Below, one piece after another: positions 37,050 through 47,424 of a stretch of 64,000 nucleotides of DNA. The DNA lies in the NCBI GenBank assembly GCA_002786025.1, contig NHNW01000018.1, forward strand, positions 372,001-436,000, written 5' to 3'. Position 1 is the first letter of the stretch. Every line of letters begins with the position of its first letter. The notes under the pieces were generated by a model. That model was not told the origin of the DNA and made no database searches. It saw only the letters and a program-made list of their open reading frames with translations. Origin of the DNA: Zasmidium citrigriseum (lineage: Eukaryota; Ascomycota; Dothideomycetes; Mycosphaerellales; Mycosphaerellaceae). Position numbers and translations under genes: made by a program.

Positions 37050-39344
37050 ATGTCGACCATACAGAACCTCAAGAACTTCATCCGCCACGGCAAGCAGGCC
37101 CGCGACGCCCGCTCGCCGCCCGACCAGGCCACCACCCACGTGTCCAATGTCCACGCCCAGCAGCAGCGCTTCAACCAGGGCCATGGCGGCCACCATCCAC
37201 ACCAGCCCCAGCACATGGGCATGAGCGATCCGAACGTCTACGAGCACAAGCCACTGCAAGCCGCTGCGCCCCGCCAAAACGAGTTCTCCGCCGCCGCCGT
37301 TGACAATAGAAATGTGGCCGCCAAAGCCGGCCACGCCGCTGCAGGTGCCGCCGATGCCCAGCAGAAGAAGGAACAGAAACAGAAAGACTACGACGCTTCC
37401 GTGCTCGAGCGCATCGTTGCCGAAGAGCGCGAGAGCAAAGGCAAGCTGCCGAGATATCCTGGTCTGGAACGCTGGCAACTGGTCGAGAAAATGGGCGACG
37501 GCGCCTTCAGCAACGTTTACCGCGCAAAGGACACCCAGCACGTCTACGACCAGGTCGCCATCAAAGTGGTGCGAAAGTTCGAGATGAACTCTACTCAGGT
37601 ATGCTACGACGCCATCGCGACTCGTTTGTTTTATTCACTTGCCCCTCATTTTGCCCCTCTGCATGTGTTCTACTATCATTTTTGAGACTTGCCAACCCGT
37701 GTGCCTGTTAGGGCGTTCTCCATCCGGACTTCGACAAAAAGGCGCCAAAGGGCGTGGAGGTGCGCAGAACTCCATTATTATGCTTCTCATTGCACAGTCT
37801 CCTTCTCCTTCTTGCCCCCTTTGACATCGCAGGCAAATCGATATGACCATCGGCTGACGTCATAATTCAACAGCGAGCCAACATCCTCAAGGAGGTGCAG
37901 ATCATGCGCCAACTCGACCACCCCAATATCGTCAAGCTCATCGATTTCTCAGAAGCACGACAGTATTACTACATTGTTCTGGAGTTGTGTCCCGGCGGCG
38001 AACTTTTCCACCAGATTGTGCGTTTGACATACTTTAGCGAGGAGCTCTCGCGACACGTCATCGTTCAGGTTGCGAAGGCGTTGGAATACCTGCATGAGGA
38101 GGCAGGTGTTGTGCATCGGTATGTTGGAGATGAGGTTTGTGGGAGTATGAGTACTGACATGTCACAGTGACATCAAACCCGAGAATCTGCTTTTCTACCC
38201 GATACCATTCATCCCTACCAGGAATCCAAAGCCCAAAGGACCCGAGGATGAAGACAAGGCCGATGAGGGAGAGTTCATCCCAGGCCAAGGATCCGGCGGT
38301 ATCGGCACAATCAAGATTGCAGATTTCGGTCTTTCGAAAGTCATTTGGGACAGCCAAACGATGACGCCTTGCGGTACCGTTGGATACACTGCGCCTGAGA
38401 TTGTGAAGGATGAGCGCTATTCGAAGAGTGTCGACATGTGGGCACTTGGCTGTGTCCTCTACACCCTTCTTTGCGGTTTCCCTCCATTCTACGACGAGAG
38501 CATCCAGGTGCTTACTGAGAAGGTCGCCCGCGGACAGTATACCTTCCTGTCTCCGTGGTGGGACGACATCTCCAAGTCTGCACAGGACCTTGTCTCGCAT
38601 CTTCTGACCGTGGACCCCGACAAGCGATACGACATCAAGCAGTTCCTCAACCACCCATGGATCCGCGAATCGAACGAGGAGACTCATGCGGCTGCTGATG
38701 CCCCCCCTCTTGCCACTCCTCTTCACGTTCGCCAAGGTCAGATGTCGGCTGGTGACAAGAGCGCCTCTCCAATGAAGCCCGACTTTACTTATCTCGACGA
38801 CACTCCAGGTGCAAGCCGCCGAATGGATTTCCGATCACCAGGCGCCGTCAACTTGCGAGAAGTCTTCGATGTTGGTTATTCAGTGCACAGACAGGAGGAA
38901 GAGGGCAAGCGAAGAAAGAACTTTAAGCAAGGCTACCGCGGAGGAAACCCAATGAACTCTCTCAACGCACTGGATGAAGAGTACCTGGACGACGATGAAG
39001 ACGAAGGCGTCTCGGCACCATACGACGCATCAACGCAGAACCCACCCGCAAAGGTGCCTAAGTCTGGAGCAGCTCCGGATGTTGGCGGCATGGAGAAGCA
39101 GATGCGGAATACCAGCCTATCTGCCGCAGCACAAGCCCGTCAAGCCAACGCACCCCGACAACAACAGCCGCAACAACGTGGCTATGGCCAGCATTCACCC
39201 GAAGTTGCCGCGGCAGCGAAGCGGCAAGTGCGCAACAAGGCGGGTGCTTTTGAACTCAGTCTCGACAACGCCACTCTTCTTGGCCGACGAGGCAAGAAGC
39301 CGGAAGCGTCCAGCGGCCTACGACACGAGCAGACGGTGCAGTAA
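37050..39344 (+). CDS. srk1: Srk1/Rck2-type MAPK-activated protein kinase
   Basis: Four exons, 37050-37598, 37712-37759, 37874-38118 and 38168-39344, give 672 residues. Joins: MNSTQ-GVLHPDFDK...KGVE-RANILKEVQIM and VVHR-DIKPENLL. The Ser/Thr kinase core is complete: Lys172 in VAIKVV, Asp282 in HRDIKPEN, Asp333 in ADFGLS, GTVGYTAPE and DMWALGC. The family-specific insert between HRD and DFG (FIPTRNPKPKGPEDEDKADE) and the RANILKEVQIMRQLDHPNIV helix point to the fungal Rck2/Srk1 group, which acts downstream of the Hog1/Sty1 stress MAPK. The C-terminal half is low complexity with acidic and Gln-rich stretches. The 48-nt exon 2 adds 16 residues in a loop that varies between fungi; skipping it keeps the frame. 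Confidence 0.92.
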
Positions 39345-39711
39345 AGCGTGCGGAGGTAATGAGGTTTTGTTATCAAACGCCGACAAGGGCGAAAAGCAAA
39401 AGCGAGTCTTTTCTTGCTGCTCTCGGCGGACGAGATTTGCTACTTTCTCTCATCTTTAGATGCGAAGTTGGAGGAATGACGAGCGGAGCGATGGGCTATG
39501 CATATGATGAGGCGTTTTGAGAGTGTGAATGAAATGGGAATCGGTCACGAGAGTCTCAGAGACAGATGCAATCGCCATTCGACAGATACAGATTGGCGTT
39601 TATTTGATGCTCTGGCTGGGGATGAATTAGTATTCTTTTTGATAGGTGTGAATGGAGATGGTAGATTCTTTCCGACTTCTTCACACTTGACTCTTCCTCG
39701 TTCTGCTGAGA
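39345..39711. other. Convergent 3' spacer
   Basis: A 367-bp spacer between the kinase and the oppositely oriented Ytp1-like gene; no gene seen. Confidence 0.4.
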
Positions 39712-41430
39712 TCAACAGCTTGCAAGTTGCCTCTTTTGAAGCATCATCACCTGCTCCTTCCTTGTCGCCCATCCTTTGATTGCGAAGAGCACGACCTCCC
39801 AAGCCAACACAATCCCAGTCAGTCCCATGACCACTGTAAACACCGCCATAGCATCGAACCCATTCGACTCGATAGCCCATACCACATCCGCCGCGCTACA
39901 CATAAAAAGCACTCCACCACTGAACAAACAAAAAGCCGCAACAATCTCACTCGGAGGCCGACTTGGGTATATCGAGGTTGGAGGTTTAAGGTACAGCGTG
40001 ATGTAAGTCACGCCCCGGGCGAGAGCGAAAGCTGTGAAGAGTCCACCCCACTGGGCGTGGAGCATTGTGCTGACCATACTCTCCTGTTGATGCGAACTCA
40101 TCATGATTCCGAGGAGCATGATCGTGAGGGCTGGCATGGGGTTCATGGGGATTTCGTTTTTGCCCGCCTTCTCCGGATGATCGAAGCGTTTCTCCAGCAT
40201 CTCGACAGTTGTGTTCATCAGGTGTCGTATCCGTTTGGGCTCGATCAACATCCCCAGCAGCCCTCCACCGAAGAACAAGACCGTGATGCTGAGATGCTCC
40301 AAATCACTAGCCGCCCACTCCCCGCCCCAATTACTCAGATGCTCTAGGAAGACGTTACTGGCTCCATAGGCCCAGATCACGAAGGACTCTGTAAACTCCG
40401 CCGACGGTACCTTTGTCTTCCATAACGAGACATTTTGGGGCCGGATGTTCCAGGCCCAGCCAACTTCGGAGAAGGCGCCCATCCAGCGTCCGAGCGTGAG
40501 AATGCCGTACCAGACGAAGATTCCGCCTTTAATGGTATGGGCGATGCCGTTAAAGATTTCGTTGCCGCAAAAGAGGCCGCCTGAGACGATGAGGCCGGAG
40601 GTCAGGGTTGCGAAACCTAGGGGGAGGAGGAGGGCTGAGAGGAGGGTTTGGGTGAAGTGGATGGCTTTGAGTGAGCGTTGAGATACTAGGAGCTGTGTGG
40701 TCTTGGAGAATCGTCCAAGGTGAGAATTCATCGCTGACGGTTGGTCTTCGTCCGGATCAGAACTTTCATCCTCGGTTGGCAGGTCTGGCTCCTTCTCATT
40801 GTCAGTATCAGTCGAGTCCTTGTCGAGCGACGAAATCCAATGGTGGTCCATCTCCCCATCGCTATGAGTTGATCGACTTGATGTTTGGCCGTGGAAGGCG
40901 TCCAGAGTGGGCAGAAGAGGTCGTCGATCGTCCGATACCTCAGGCCTTCTCTTGTCCTCGTATCGCACGTAAAAGTGAGCAGCACTCCAGATCAAAGTCA
41001 AACTGACCACCGCCCATCCCAAGCCCTTATGAGCATTCCCCGGATACAAATCCGGCGTCGATGCACTGTACACAATTCCCATGAGAAGACCCAAGGTATT
41101 GAGTAGATGGAACAGCCCATGTGCCGCCCAACTATAGCGGGATCTCGCAGTGCTCAACATGATGGCTAGAGGCAATGCTACGACCCAGGCGAGAGTCATG
41201 AGCACTGCGTGAGTCGTATTTAAGCCAGCGTCTTGTGAGTGTCGGAAGTAACTCTCCATCTCATGGGGGTCTATCGGGGGATTGGGAGCGGAGTCGTTGG
41301 TGTGGGCTCTTGCTGGTGGCAGCAGCCCGAGGAGCATGATGAGGAAGGACGAAGTTTGTGCTCGTCTTGCCCTCGGATTTAGGCCATGATAAGGTGGCGA
41401 TTGCTCGTGGACCGAATCGAAAGTGGGCAT
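39712..41430 (-). CDS. YTP1: Ytp1-like multi-pass membrane protein
   Basis: Single exon; from ATG 41430 (MPTFDSVHEQSPPYHG) it has 572 residues. The frame is open to another ATG at 41562 (616 residues), but the signal-anchor segment (FLIMLLGLLPPARA) is better placed from 41430. It has about ten hydrophobic segments, a DUF2427-like N-terminal part (HAVLMTLAWVVALPLAIML, HGLFHLLNTLGLLMG; cytochrome-b561-like His spacing) and a Ytp1 C-terminal part (GIFVWYGILTLGRWMGAFSE, FFGGGLLGMLIEP). An acidic Ser/Asp loop (~residues 185-230) separates them. Localisation is a membrane, possibly mitochondrial or vacuolar; biochemical function is unknown. One copy of the short element shared with the neighbouring regulator lies upstream at 41788. 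Confidence 0.88.
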   Translation of the reverse strand: MPTFDSVHEQSPPYHGLNPRARRAQTSSFLIMLLGLLPPARAHTNDSAPNPPIDPHEMESYFRHSQDAGLNTTHAVLMTLAWVVALPLAIMLSTARSRYSWAAHGLFHLLNTLGLLMGIVYSASTPDLYPGNAHKGLGWAVVSLTLIWSAAHFYVRYEDKRRPEVSDDRRPLLPTLDAFHGQTSSRSTHSDGEMDHHWISSLDKDSTDTDNEKEPDLPTEDESSDPDEDQPSAMNSHLGRFSKTTQLLVSQRSLKAIHFTQTLLSALLLPLGFATLTSGLIVSGGLFCGNEIFNGIAHTIKGGIFVWYGILTLGRWMGAFSEVGWAWNIRPQNVSLWKTKVPSAEFTESFVIWAYGASNVFLEHLSNWGGEWAASDLEHLSITVLFFGGGLLGMLIEPKRIRHLMNTTVEMLEKRFDHPEKAGKNEIPMNPMPALTIMLLGIMMSSHQQESMVSTMLHAQWGGLFTAFALARGVTYITLYLKPPTSIYPSRPPSEIVAAFCLFSGGVLFMCSAADVVWAIESNGFDAMAVFTVVMGLTGIVLAWEVVLFAIKGWATRKEQVMMLQKRQLASC

Positions 41431-41787
41431 TGCTCTATCTTCCTCGAATGCGTCGTGGCAGCTGTCGTGCCGAGTGCGAGCAGAGGTATCGAATAGACCG
41501 GAAGGTATCTTATCGACAGGTCGGAAGTACATAAAGACGACGTGCACGGCTGGCACGAACATTGAATGAGCGCGGGGAAGAGGGAGGTAGGAAGAGTAAA
41601 TCAGCAGAAGATGAAGTGAGGTGTGTTCTTAAAATATACCGAGAGAACATCATCATGCCATGGCGCGGCATGATGCGTAATGTTCGTATGGCTGATGGAA
41701 GCTGGAGAGGACGTCCGCGGCTGCCTGCGAATGTGTCTTTCGGTAGGCGGATGACGGTTGAAGTCATGCCTTGTCGTTCATATACCA

Positions 41788-41818
41788 TCGCAAAACTGGT
41801 CCCGAATGCGGCCTAGCG
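41788..41818 (+). promoter_or_regulatory. Copy A of a 31-nt shared element
   Basis: Starts TCGCAAAACTGG and ends ATGCGGCCTAGCG; 25 of 31 positions match copy C at 43977. It lies upstream of the Ytp1-like gene and just past the 3' end of the Zn2Cys6 gene. It contains a CGG triplet, the half-site type used by Zn2Cys6 proteins; use as a binding site is inference. Confidence 0.4.
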
Positions 41819-42083
41819 CGTGGCTTAAGGATCCCGGCCATGGGCTTCTTGTAGGGCAGCTGAGCAACCCAGTCTGTCAGCCTCTGCCAAGAGAGTAGAG
41901 CACTGCTTGAAGACATAGAACGCAAGATTCGGGCAACCTGCAGATGTCGATCTCGAGAGGATTTTCCCGCCACAACTTGAGGCCGGGCCTTGCTCCTGCT
42001 GGTGCATCTCTGGATAGACAGCAGCCTGATCATTTGCAGCATTGGATCACACCGAAAGCTGGTGACCCAGGGAGATGTGTCGC

Positions 42084-43820
42084 CTAGGGGCCACTCATGA
42101 ATCTGGTACCTCTCCTGACTTGCTTCGCCAAATTCTCCGCTGCGCTGTCCGCAAGATCTCTGCCCTTGACCAAGTGCGATGGACCGTTGTCTTTCGCCTC
42201 ACCGAGGGCCCTACTCGCTGGGACACGCATCACCTTGCTGATGCGCAAGAATTGTTCTCTGATCCAATCCTGCTGGCCTGCTCGTAGAGCGCTCGCCACG
42301 ATTCGACCGCCATGTTCGTCTGAGACCAGTGACAGCAAGTTACTCAGTGGGCTCATGGCATGCCACGCACCATAGGCAACCATGTGGCGGTGATGGTCGA
42401 CTTTTGATAGCGCTACGTCGAAGTCGCAATGCGGTTTGATGATTCTGGCATCGTCAGGTGGTAACGAGTGGTAGCTTGGAAACACGATCTCTTGATCGGC
42501 AAAGTCGCTCAGGCTTGATGGCTGTGTCCGATTGCCCGTATAGAATGGAATGCTGTAGCAGATGCCGTCCACAAGGCTTTGAATGAGATCGAGTCGTGCT
42601 GCGAACCCCAATGATCTGTGCATGAGATCCATGTCTCCGGTGAGGCCATCTGATGGCAACATAGAGATGCGATGCGTTGCTCCGACGGTGGTCTTGAGAA
42701 GTAGCAGACGATGGAATCTCCAAAGGTTCCACAAGGTCGCAATTTGACAGCACGGGTAGATGTCACATCTGGACTGATATGTTGGAATGGAGCGTTCAAA
42801 GTCTTGTCCACCCTTGAGTCTGACTGGGCGCCAGTGATCAGGCAAGCTTCGAGCCCAAGTCTGTAGGAGCTCGTCAATCTGTGCAGCCCTCGTAATCCAC
42901 GATTCGCATTGCTGCAGTGATGGAGCGTCAAGTTCGCCTCGCGATGCGAGAGCCAGCACATAGTCCGCTTGCAGTTCCGCAACAGCCGCTCCGATCGAAT
43001 CCAAGGTTGAGCTGAAGTTACCCGGAATTGAGACTGAGTCGTCTGGGCCGTTGACATACGTAAGCGCAGATTTGTCAATGGCACGTTTCTGTCGCAATGC
43101 GGAGGAGATCTCAGTGTGCAGCACGAAGCCCTTGACGTACAGTGGAACCAGGTCGTCCACGCTGTCATTCTGCGCGATCGGCAGGAGTGACAGTGCACCT
43201 CGGTGATGGACAGGTGCCGCAGGACGAGCATCATAGACGGCGCTAATGCTCTCGTACAGATGTAGTGCCAGGATTGCGAGGACTGTGGCAGGCTTGCAGC
43301 GATCTTCCGGACGTTCGAGCGCCGATCGAAGAGATTTTACAGCATGGCCGTAGAGCTCGGAATGTGGATCTTCCTTGACCGCGTCCTGTTGCGTCCAATG
43401 GAACAAGATCCTTGTCGCAACGGCCGACACTGCAAAGGAGAGAGGCGAGTCGCGTGGCTGAGATTCGTACGTCGGGATCAAGGTCTCGTAGAACCCACGA
43501 GCACCGGCGAGGCTCCGACCCATTGCGGCGTAGTGCACAAGGTAGAAGGGGACAGCCACATCGGCCCCGGTCAGCAGAGACTGACTGGGAGCCTCAGAGG
43601 CAGCGGATCGCCGCACCACTGCAGTCTGTTTCTTCGACCGCTTTGAATTGGTCGCCTCCTCGAACTTGTGAGTCTGATCCTTGAAAGTGTAGTCCTTGCT
43701 GTAGCCTTCGCATTTCAAATTGAGCCTATTGCAAGGCGAGCATGCCGGTCTGATTTCATCGCATTTGACACGCCGTCGCTTACACGTGAGGCAGCGTCCA
43801 GATCGACCGTAATTCGGCAT
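42084..43820 (-). CDS. Zn2Cys6 fungal transcription factor
   Basis: Single exon, 578 residues. The binuclear cluster is at the N-terminus: Cys10, Cys13, Cys20, Cys27, Cys30 and Cys37 in the standard C-x2-C-x6-C-x6-C-x2-C-x6-C spacing, followed by a basic linker (SKRSKKQ). The rest has the helical middle-homology region of fungal regulators (VLAILALHLYESISAVYD, HHRGALSLL) close to the Fungal_trans_2 type. It is divergent from the medium-chain dehydrogenase at 44748, and two copies of a 24-31-nt element lie within 190 bp of its start, so self-regulation and control of the neighbour are plausible inferences. Targets and inducer are unknown. Confidence 0.92.
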   Translation of the reverse strand: MPNYGRSGRCLTCKRRRVKCDEIRPACSPCNRLNLKCEGYSKDYTFKDQTHKFEEATNSKRSKKQTAVVRRSAASEAPSQSLLTGADVAVPFYLVHYAAMGRSLAGARGFYETLIPTYESQPRDSPLSFAVSAVATRILFHWTQQDAVKEDPHSELYGHAVKSLRSALERPEDRCKPATVLAILALHLYESISAVYDARPAAPVHHRGALSLLPIAQNDSVDDLVPLYVKGFVLHTEISSALRQKRAIDKSALTYVNGPDDSVSIPGNFSSTLDSIGAAVAELQADYVLALASRGELDAPSLQQCESWITRAAQIDELLQTWARSLPDHWRPVRLKGGQDFERSIPTYQSRCDIYPCCQIATLWNLWRFHRLLLLKTTVGATHRISMLPSDGLTGDMDLMHRSLGFAARLDLIQSLVDGICYSIPFYTGNRTQPSSLSDFADQEIVFPSYHSLPPDDARIIKPHCDFDVALSKVDHHRHMVAYGAWHAMSPLSNLLSLVSDEHGGRIVASALRAGQQDWIREQFLRISKVMRVPASRALGEAKDNGPSHLVKGRDLADSAAENLAKQVRRGTRFMSGP

Positions 43821-43855
43821 GGAGTATCCAGTGCAGCAGTAGTGAGGCTCCCACG

Positions 43856-43879
43856 TCGCAAATCTGGCCCCGAAAATGA
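43856..43879 (+). promoter_or_regulatory. Copy B of the shared element (partial)
   Basis: TCGCAAATCTGGCCCCGAAA begins this partial copy, 36 bp upstream of the regulator's ATG. It matches the first ~20 nt of copies A and C with few changes but lacks the clear ATGCGG..TAGCG second half. Confidence 0.35.
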
Positions 43880-43976
43880 ATGCTGGTGAAGCATGCCCAT
43901 CATGCAGTTCCTTATAGAGGACATGAATAGAGTGAAGTCGTCAGCCACTCAGCTCCGCGGCCTGGGCAATCCTCTG

Positions 43977-44007
43977 TCGCAAAACTGGCCCTTGATGCGG
44001 TTTAGCG
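43977..44007 (+). promoter_or_regulatory. Copy C of the shared element
   Basis: TCGCAAAACTGGCCC, then ATGCGGTTTAGCG, ~157 bp upstream of the Zn2Cys6 gene start. Five of the six differences from copy A are transitions. Confidence 0.4.
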
Positions 44008-44151
44008 GCATCTTGAATGTTCAGCTCAGGTTCCACTGCATCTCTTGGAATGAAAACTCGAGCGCGTATTTAAACGCTGCGGAACCCGCATGCGAGCCCT
44101 TCGATGGATGATGTTCGGGACGGGATGTTGAAGAAATGTTCGGGAAGAAGT

Positions 44152-44175
44152 CGAGGAGGAGGAGGAGGAGGAGGT
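44152..44175 (+). repeat. (GAG)n simple repeat
   Basis: About seven to eight GAG/GGA triplets in the promoter between the regulator and the dehydrogenase; a microsatellite. Confidence 0.8.
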
Positions 44176-44747
44176 GAAGTCGAAGCCCAACCGGCCGCGC
44201 TACTGATGTAAGCCGGACGCACGTGCCATCAAAGTTGGGGCATCGATGTCGGCAGCAATGGCTCTCTCCAGGTGCTCCTTCCTCGTCAACCATCGCATCG
44301 AACGCTCGGAAGATGGTGACTCTTAACTCCCTAATCGCCATCTCCAGACTGCCTGTTTAGATCCAATGGCTTCAACATCGTCATGGTTGACTGAACAAAG
44401 AAAGAGTCGCGGATCATTCTGTCCCAGAAAGGACATACGCTAACCTGCGCTCGCATCCTTCAATGGCGTCCTGAATCCTTCAGACAGCTATAGCAAGCTT
44501 CTTGACGCTTTTTGATGGCGCAGGACCGGTATATTCTTTCCGTGGCTTTGGATGTTCGACCTTGCTGGTTTGGGCAAGTATTTCGTCGGCGTTATGGGCG
44601 GAGGTAGGCTGGAAAGGTAGGCTGGAGATTTAGATAAAGATCAGTGACTTGTGCTCCTTTCTCGAGCTTCAGCATCAAGCTTGGAGTTACCAATTGCAAA
44701 GAGACAGCCATTGAGCATACCTTCGATCAACTTCAACTATCTCCATC

Positions 44748-45974
44748 ATGGCCACTGAATCGAACCGCGCAGCCTGGCTCATGGCCAAACAAGAACGGCC
44801 CTTCAAGGTCGACGAAGCCCCGATGCCCACTCCAGGACCACGCAGCATGGTCATTCGCAACCGCGCCTGTGCAATGAATCCTGTGAGACTCGTCTTTCAA
44901 ATCGAGGGCTACTGTGCTGATGATATCCAGGTCGACGCCGGAATCCAGAAGCTGGGGATTCTGTGGACCGAATTCCCCTGCGTCCTAGGTAGTGACGTCG
45001 CCGGCGAGGTCGTTGCTGTCGGAGGTGAGGTGACGAGGTTCAAAGTCGGGGATAGGATCTGTGGGTGTGTCGAAAGTAAGGCGTGTTCCTTCGCTTGCAT
45101 GCTTCGGTCGCTGACGATGTTTTCAGATGGCGGCTTCCAACTGTATCCGATCGTACACCAGTCTGTCGCCGCGGTCCTACCACCGAATGTCTCCTTCGCG
45201 CAAGGCAGCGTCTTGCCTCTTGCGATTTGCACCGCAGCTGTGAGCATCTTCCATCCGAGCAATCTTGCACTGCCTCCGCCCCAATTGGAGCCGAAGAAGA
45301 CTGGCAAAGTCGTTCTGGCATGGGGTGCGAGTTCGAGTGTGGGTGCATGCGGTGTGCAGATGATCAAAGCAGCTGGCTATGAAGTGGCTGCGACGGCGAG
45401 CAAGCACAACGAAGACTTCTGCAAAGACATCGGCGTGGATTACTTCTTCGATCATCGGTAGGTTCGCTTCCGAGACTTGGGCCGAGCGAGTTGGTGTTGA
45501 CTCTTCGATAGGCAAGAAGACGTCGTGGACCAGATCGTCAACACATTGAAAGACAAGGACTTCGCAGGCGTGTTCTCCGCAGTCTTCGCAGAGGGTGTCA
45601 TCGCCAAATGCACTGCCATCGCCTCTAAGCTCGGCAAAGACCCATCGTCGCGCATCGTCGCCACCGTCCTTCCCGACAGCATGCCATACACCGAGCCCGT
45701 CCCCGACGGCGTGAGGATCGGATACTGCAACAGCACGACCGAGATCATGACTGACGGGAACAAATTGACCAAACAGTTCGGTTGGGTGGCTACGCCGAAT
45801 ACCATCGAGCAGGATGTCTTCGTCAACTGGTTGACCCAGGCTCTCGAGAAGGGTGTCATGAAGTGCAAGCCAGATCCGGAGGTTGTTGGCAAGGGCCTGG
45901 AGTCTGTGCAGGATGCGGTGGACAAGATCGGTGCTGGTGTCAGTGCCATGAAAGTCGTGGTGGAATTGCCATAA
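44748..45974 (+). CDS. Medium-chain (zinc-type, quinone/enoyl reductase-like) dehydrogenase
   Basis: Four exons, 44748-44882, 44931-45075, 45127-45457 and 45512-45974, give 357 residues. Joins: AMNP-VDAGIQKLG, GCVE-NGGFQLYPI and FFDHR-QEDVVDQ. Landmarks of the MDR family: PCVLGSDVAGEVVAVG and the nucleotide-binding segment VVLAWGASSSVGACGVQMIK. The structural-zinc Cys cluster is absent, as in the quinone-reductase and trans-acting enoyl-reductase branch (CipB- and ToxD-like proteins). It uses NADPH to reduce an activated double bond or carbonyl; substrate unknown. The first intron is 48 nt, a multiple of three, with no stop, so read-through would add 16 residues. It is divergent from the Zn2Cys6 regulator and may be its target. 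Confidence 0.9.
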
Positions 45975-47424
45975 TGAGAGCAGTGTTGGAGATAATATGG
46001 ATGCGACGTGCAAGCAAGGAGGAGAAAGATATTTTCAGACTGGCATGCCTTCTGGTCTTGACGAAGCAAGTGATCTTTTGCCCTTGTTCATGTCAAAATT
46101 GGAACATTGCTTACTGCTCGTCTTCCCAATTTCGCACAGTATTGAACTCAAGATGTGGACACATCGAGGCGCATCAAATCCATCATTAGGGGCAGTCCTG
46201 CCAGGGGACCCGTTCGCTTGGATCAGTTCTCGACTTCTTGTTGTTGTCGTTATTGCACTTTCGGGTTCGTCTCGGCGTCGCCTCTTGCGTTCGACTGCTG
46301 CAGCGAGCAGACACTGCTCGTCTCATCAAAGCTGAATGCTGCATATTGAAGATAGCACTCAAGAGCACTCGATGCCAAGGCATTCAAGTTGCAGAAAGTG
46401 TCTCGCAAGGTAGGGCTCGGAGGGCCTGTCCGCTCCCCGGGCGGAGGAAACGCGTTCAGTCGGCGAGCAGTCTCTCCCTCCGTAGCATTTTCAGTACATT
46501 GGAGCAAGGCCTTCTCGCAAAGAGCACAGCGTGTCGTCACTGCAGTGTTCAGAAATGGCCTCGGTCGGCGTGGGATAGCGAAAGCATGTTTGGAGGTTGT
46601 CGTCCTGTGAGTTCGTGGAGCGAGAACGAGGCGGCCAAGAGATCAGTCGCCGGCAATTTGAAATCTCTCCAATAAGGCCCCGTATCCTTCCACCCAAAGT
46701 TGATGAGTTGGTGGATTGGTGGAGAAGCGCGTAGGACACAAGTGTGAGCAATCCATCGATTTTGCGACTCTAGAGTCGCATTTGATGGATTCGCTCTCTG
46801 ACTGCCGAATCTGGCTTTACCACAGCGAATTCCACGGGAAATGAGATTGCTTGGCAAGTCTAACGTCCGGTTCGTCGGACTCTCGATTTCTTGCTAGAAA
46901 CCTATCAACTTTTGGTGAGAAATATCGAACTATCGGTTGGAAGGATACGGGGCCTAATGTCTCCTGTACCATCGGCCAAGGTCCATCATCTCGTCGGCGG
47001 TCGACGTGGGTGCCCGCTGAGACATTGATGTCGAGGAAGAATGACGGGTGGTCACCAGAGAAGTTGACGGTCTCCATTCCAGTCTCACGTGAAAGAACAC
47101 GAAGACGCGAAGGGTTCGTGTTCTCTGCGAAACACAGCAACAACCGAGGTGTGGGGCGGGTTGGTGAATGTCAACATTGGACAAGGGCCCGGAAAATTGG
47201 GCGCGGCGGTCGGTGCACGCCTTCCTGGCAATTGGAACCTCGCCCGATCTCACCCCATCGCGCTCGTTGCTGCGGTCGACAGGAAGCGACCACCTCCTCT
47301 CCTTCACGGGCCAGATCCCAGGCCATGGTGCCTCTTGTCGCTCGTTGTTAAATCATGCATGCATCTCCACAAACAAATGTAGCCCGCAACGCCCTTTGGA
47401 AAGCAAAAGAGCAGACTCGCTATC
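45975..47424. other. Intergenic region with an inverted-repeat element
   Basis: 1.45 kb, no supported gene. It contains the inverted-repeat element at 46671-46957. The last 60 bp include ATGCATGCAT before the ATG at 47425. Confidence 0.45.
46671..46957. mobile_element. Candidate MITE-like inverted-repeat element (~290 bp)
   Basis: The ends are inverted copies: ATAAGGCCCCGTATCCTTCC at the left (from 46672) and the reverse complement of ATTAGGCCCCGTATCCTTCC at the right (ending 46957). AAAGTTGAT is shared a little further inside on each arm. Inside lies an exact 16-nt palindrome (46764-46779, GCGACTCTAGAGTCGC) inside a longer imperfect one (~46749-46792, AATCCATC outer arms). No coding capacity. 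A target-site duplication could not be fixed (a TA or AAT is possible). Confidence 0.45.

Larger units (their letters stand above)
43821..44747. other. Divergent promoter region of regulator and dehydrogenase
   Basis: 927 bp between two divergent genes. It holds element copies B and C and a GAG-triplet tract, and no coding exon was recognised. Confidence 0.5.

Noticed and set aside
36337..37224. Overlapping frames of 141-168 codons before the kinase
   Set aside because: His/Pro/Ser-rich products of a C-rich leader; no domain.
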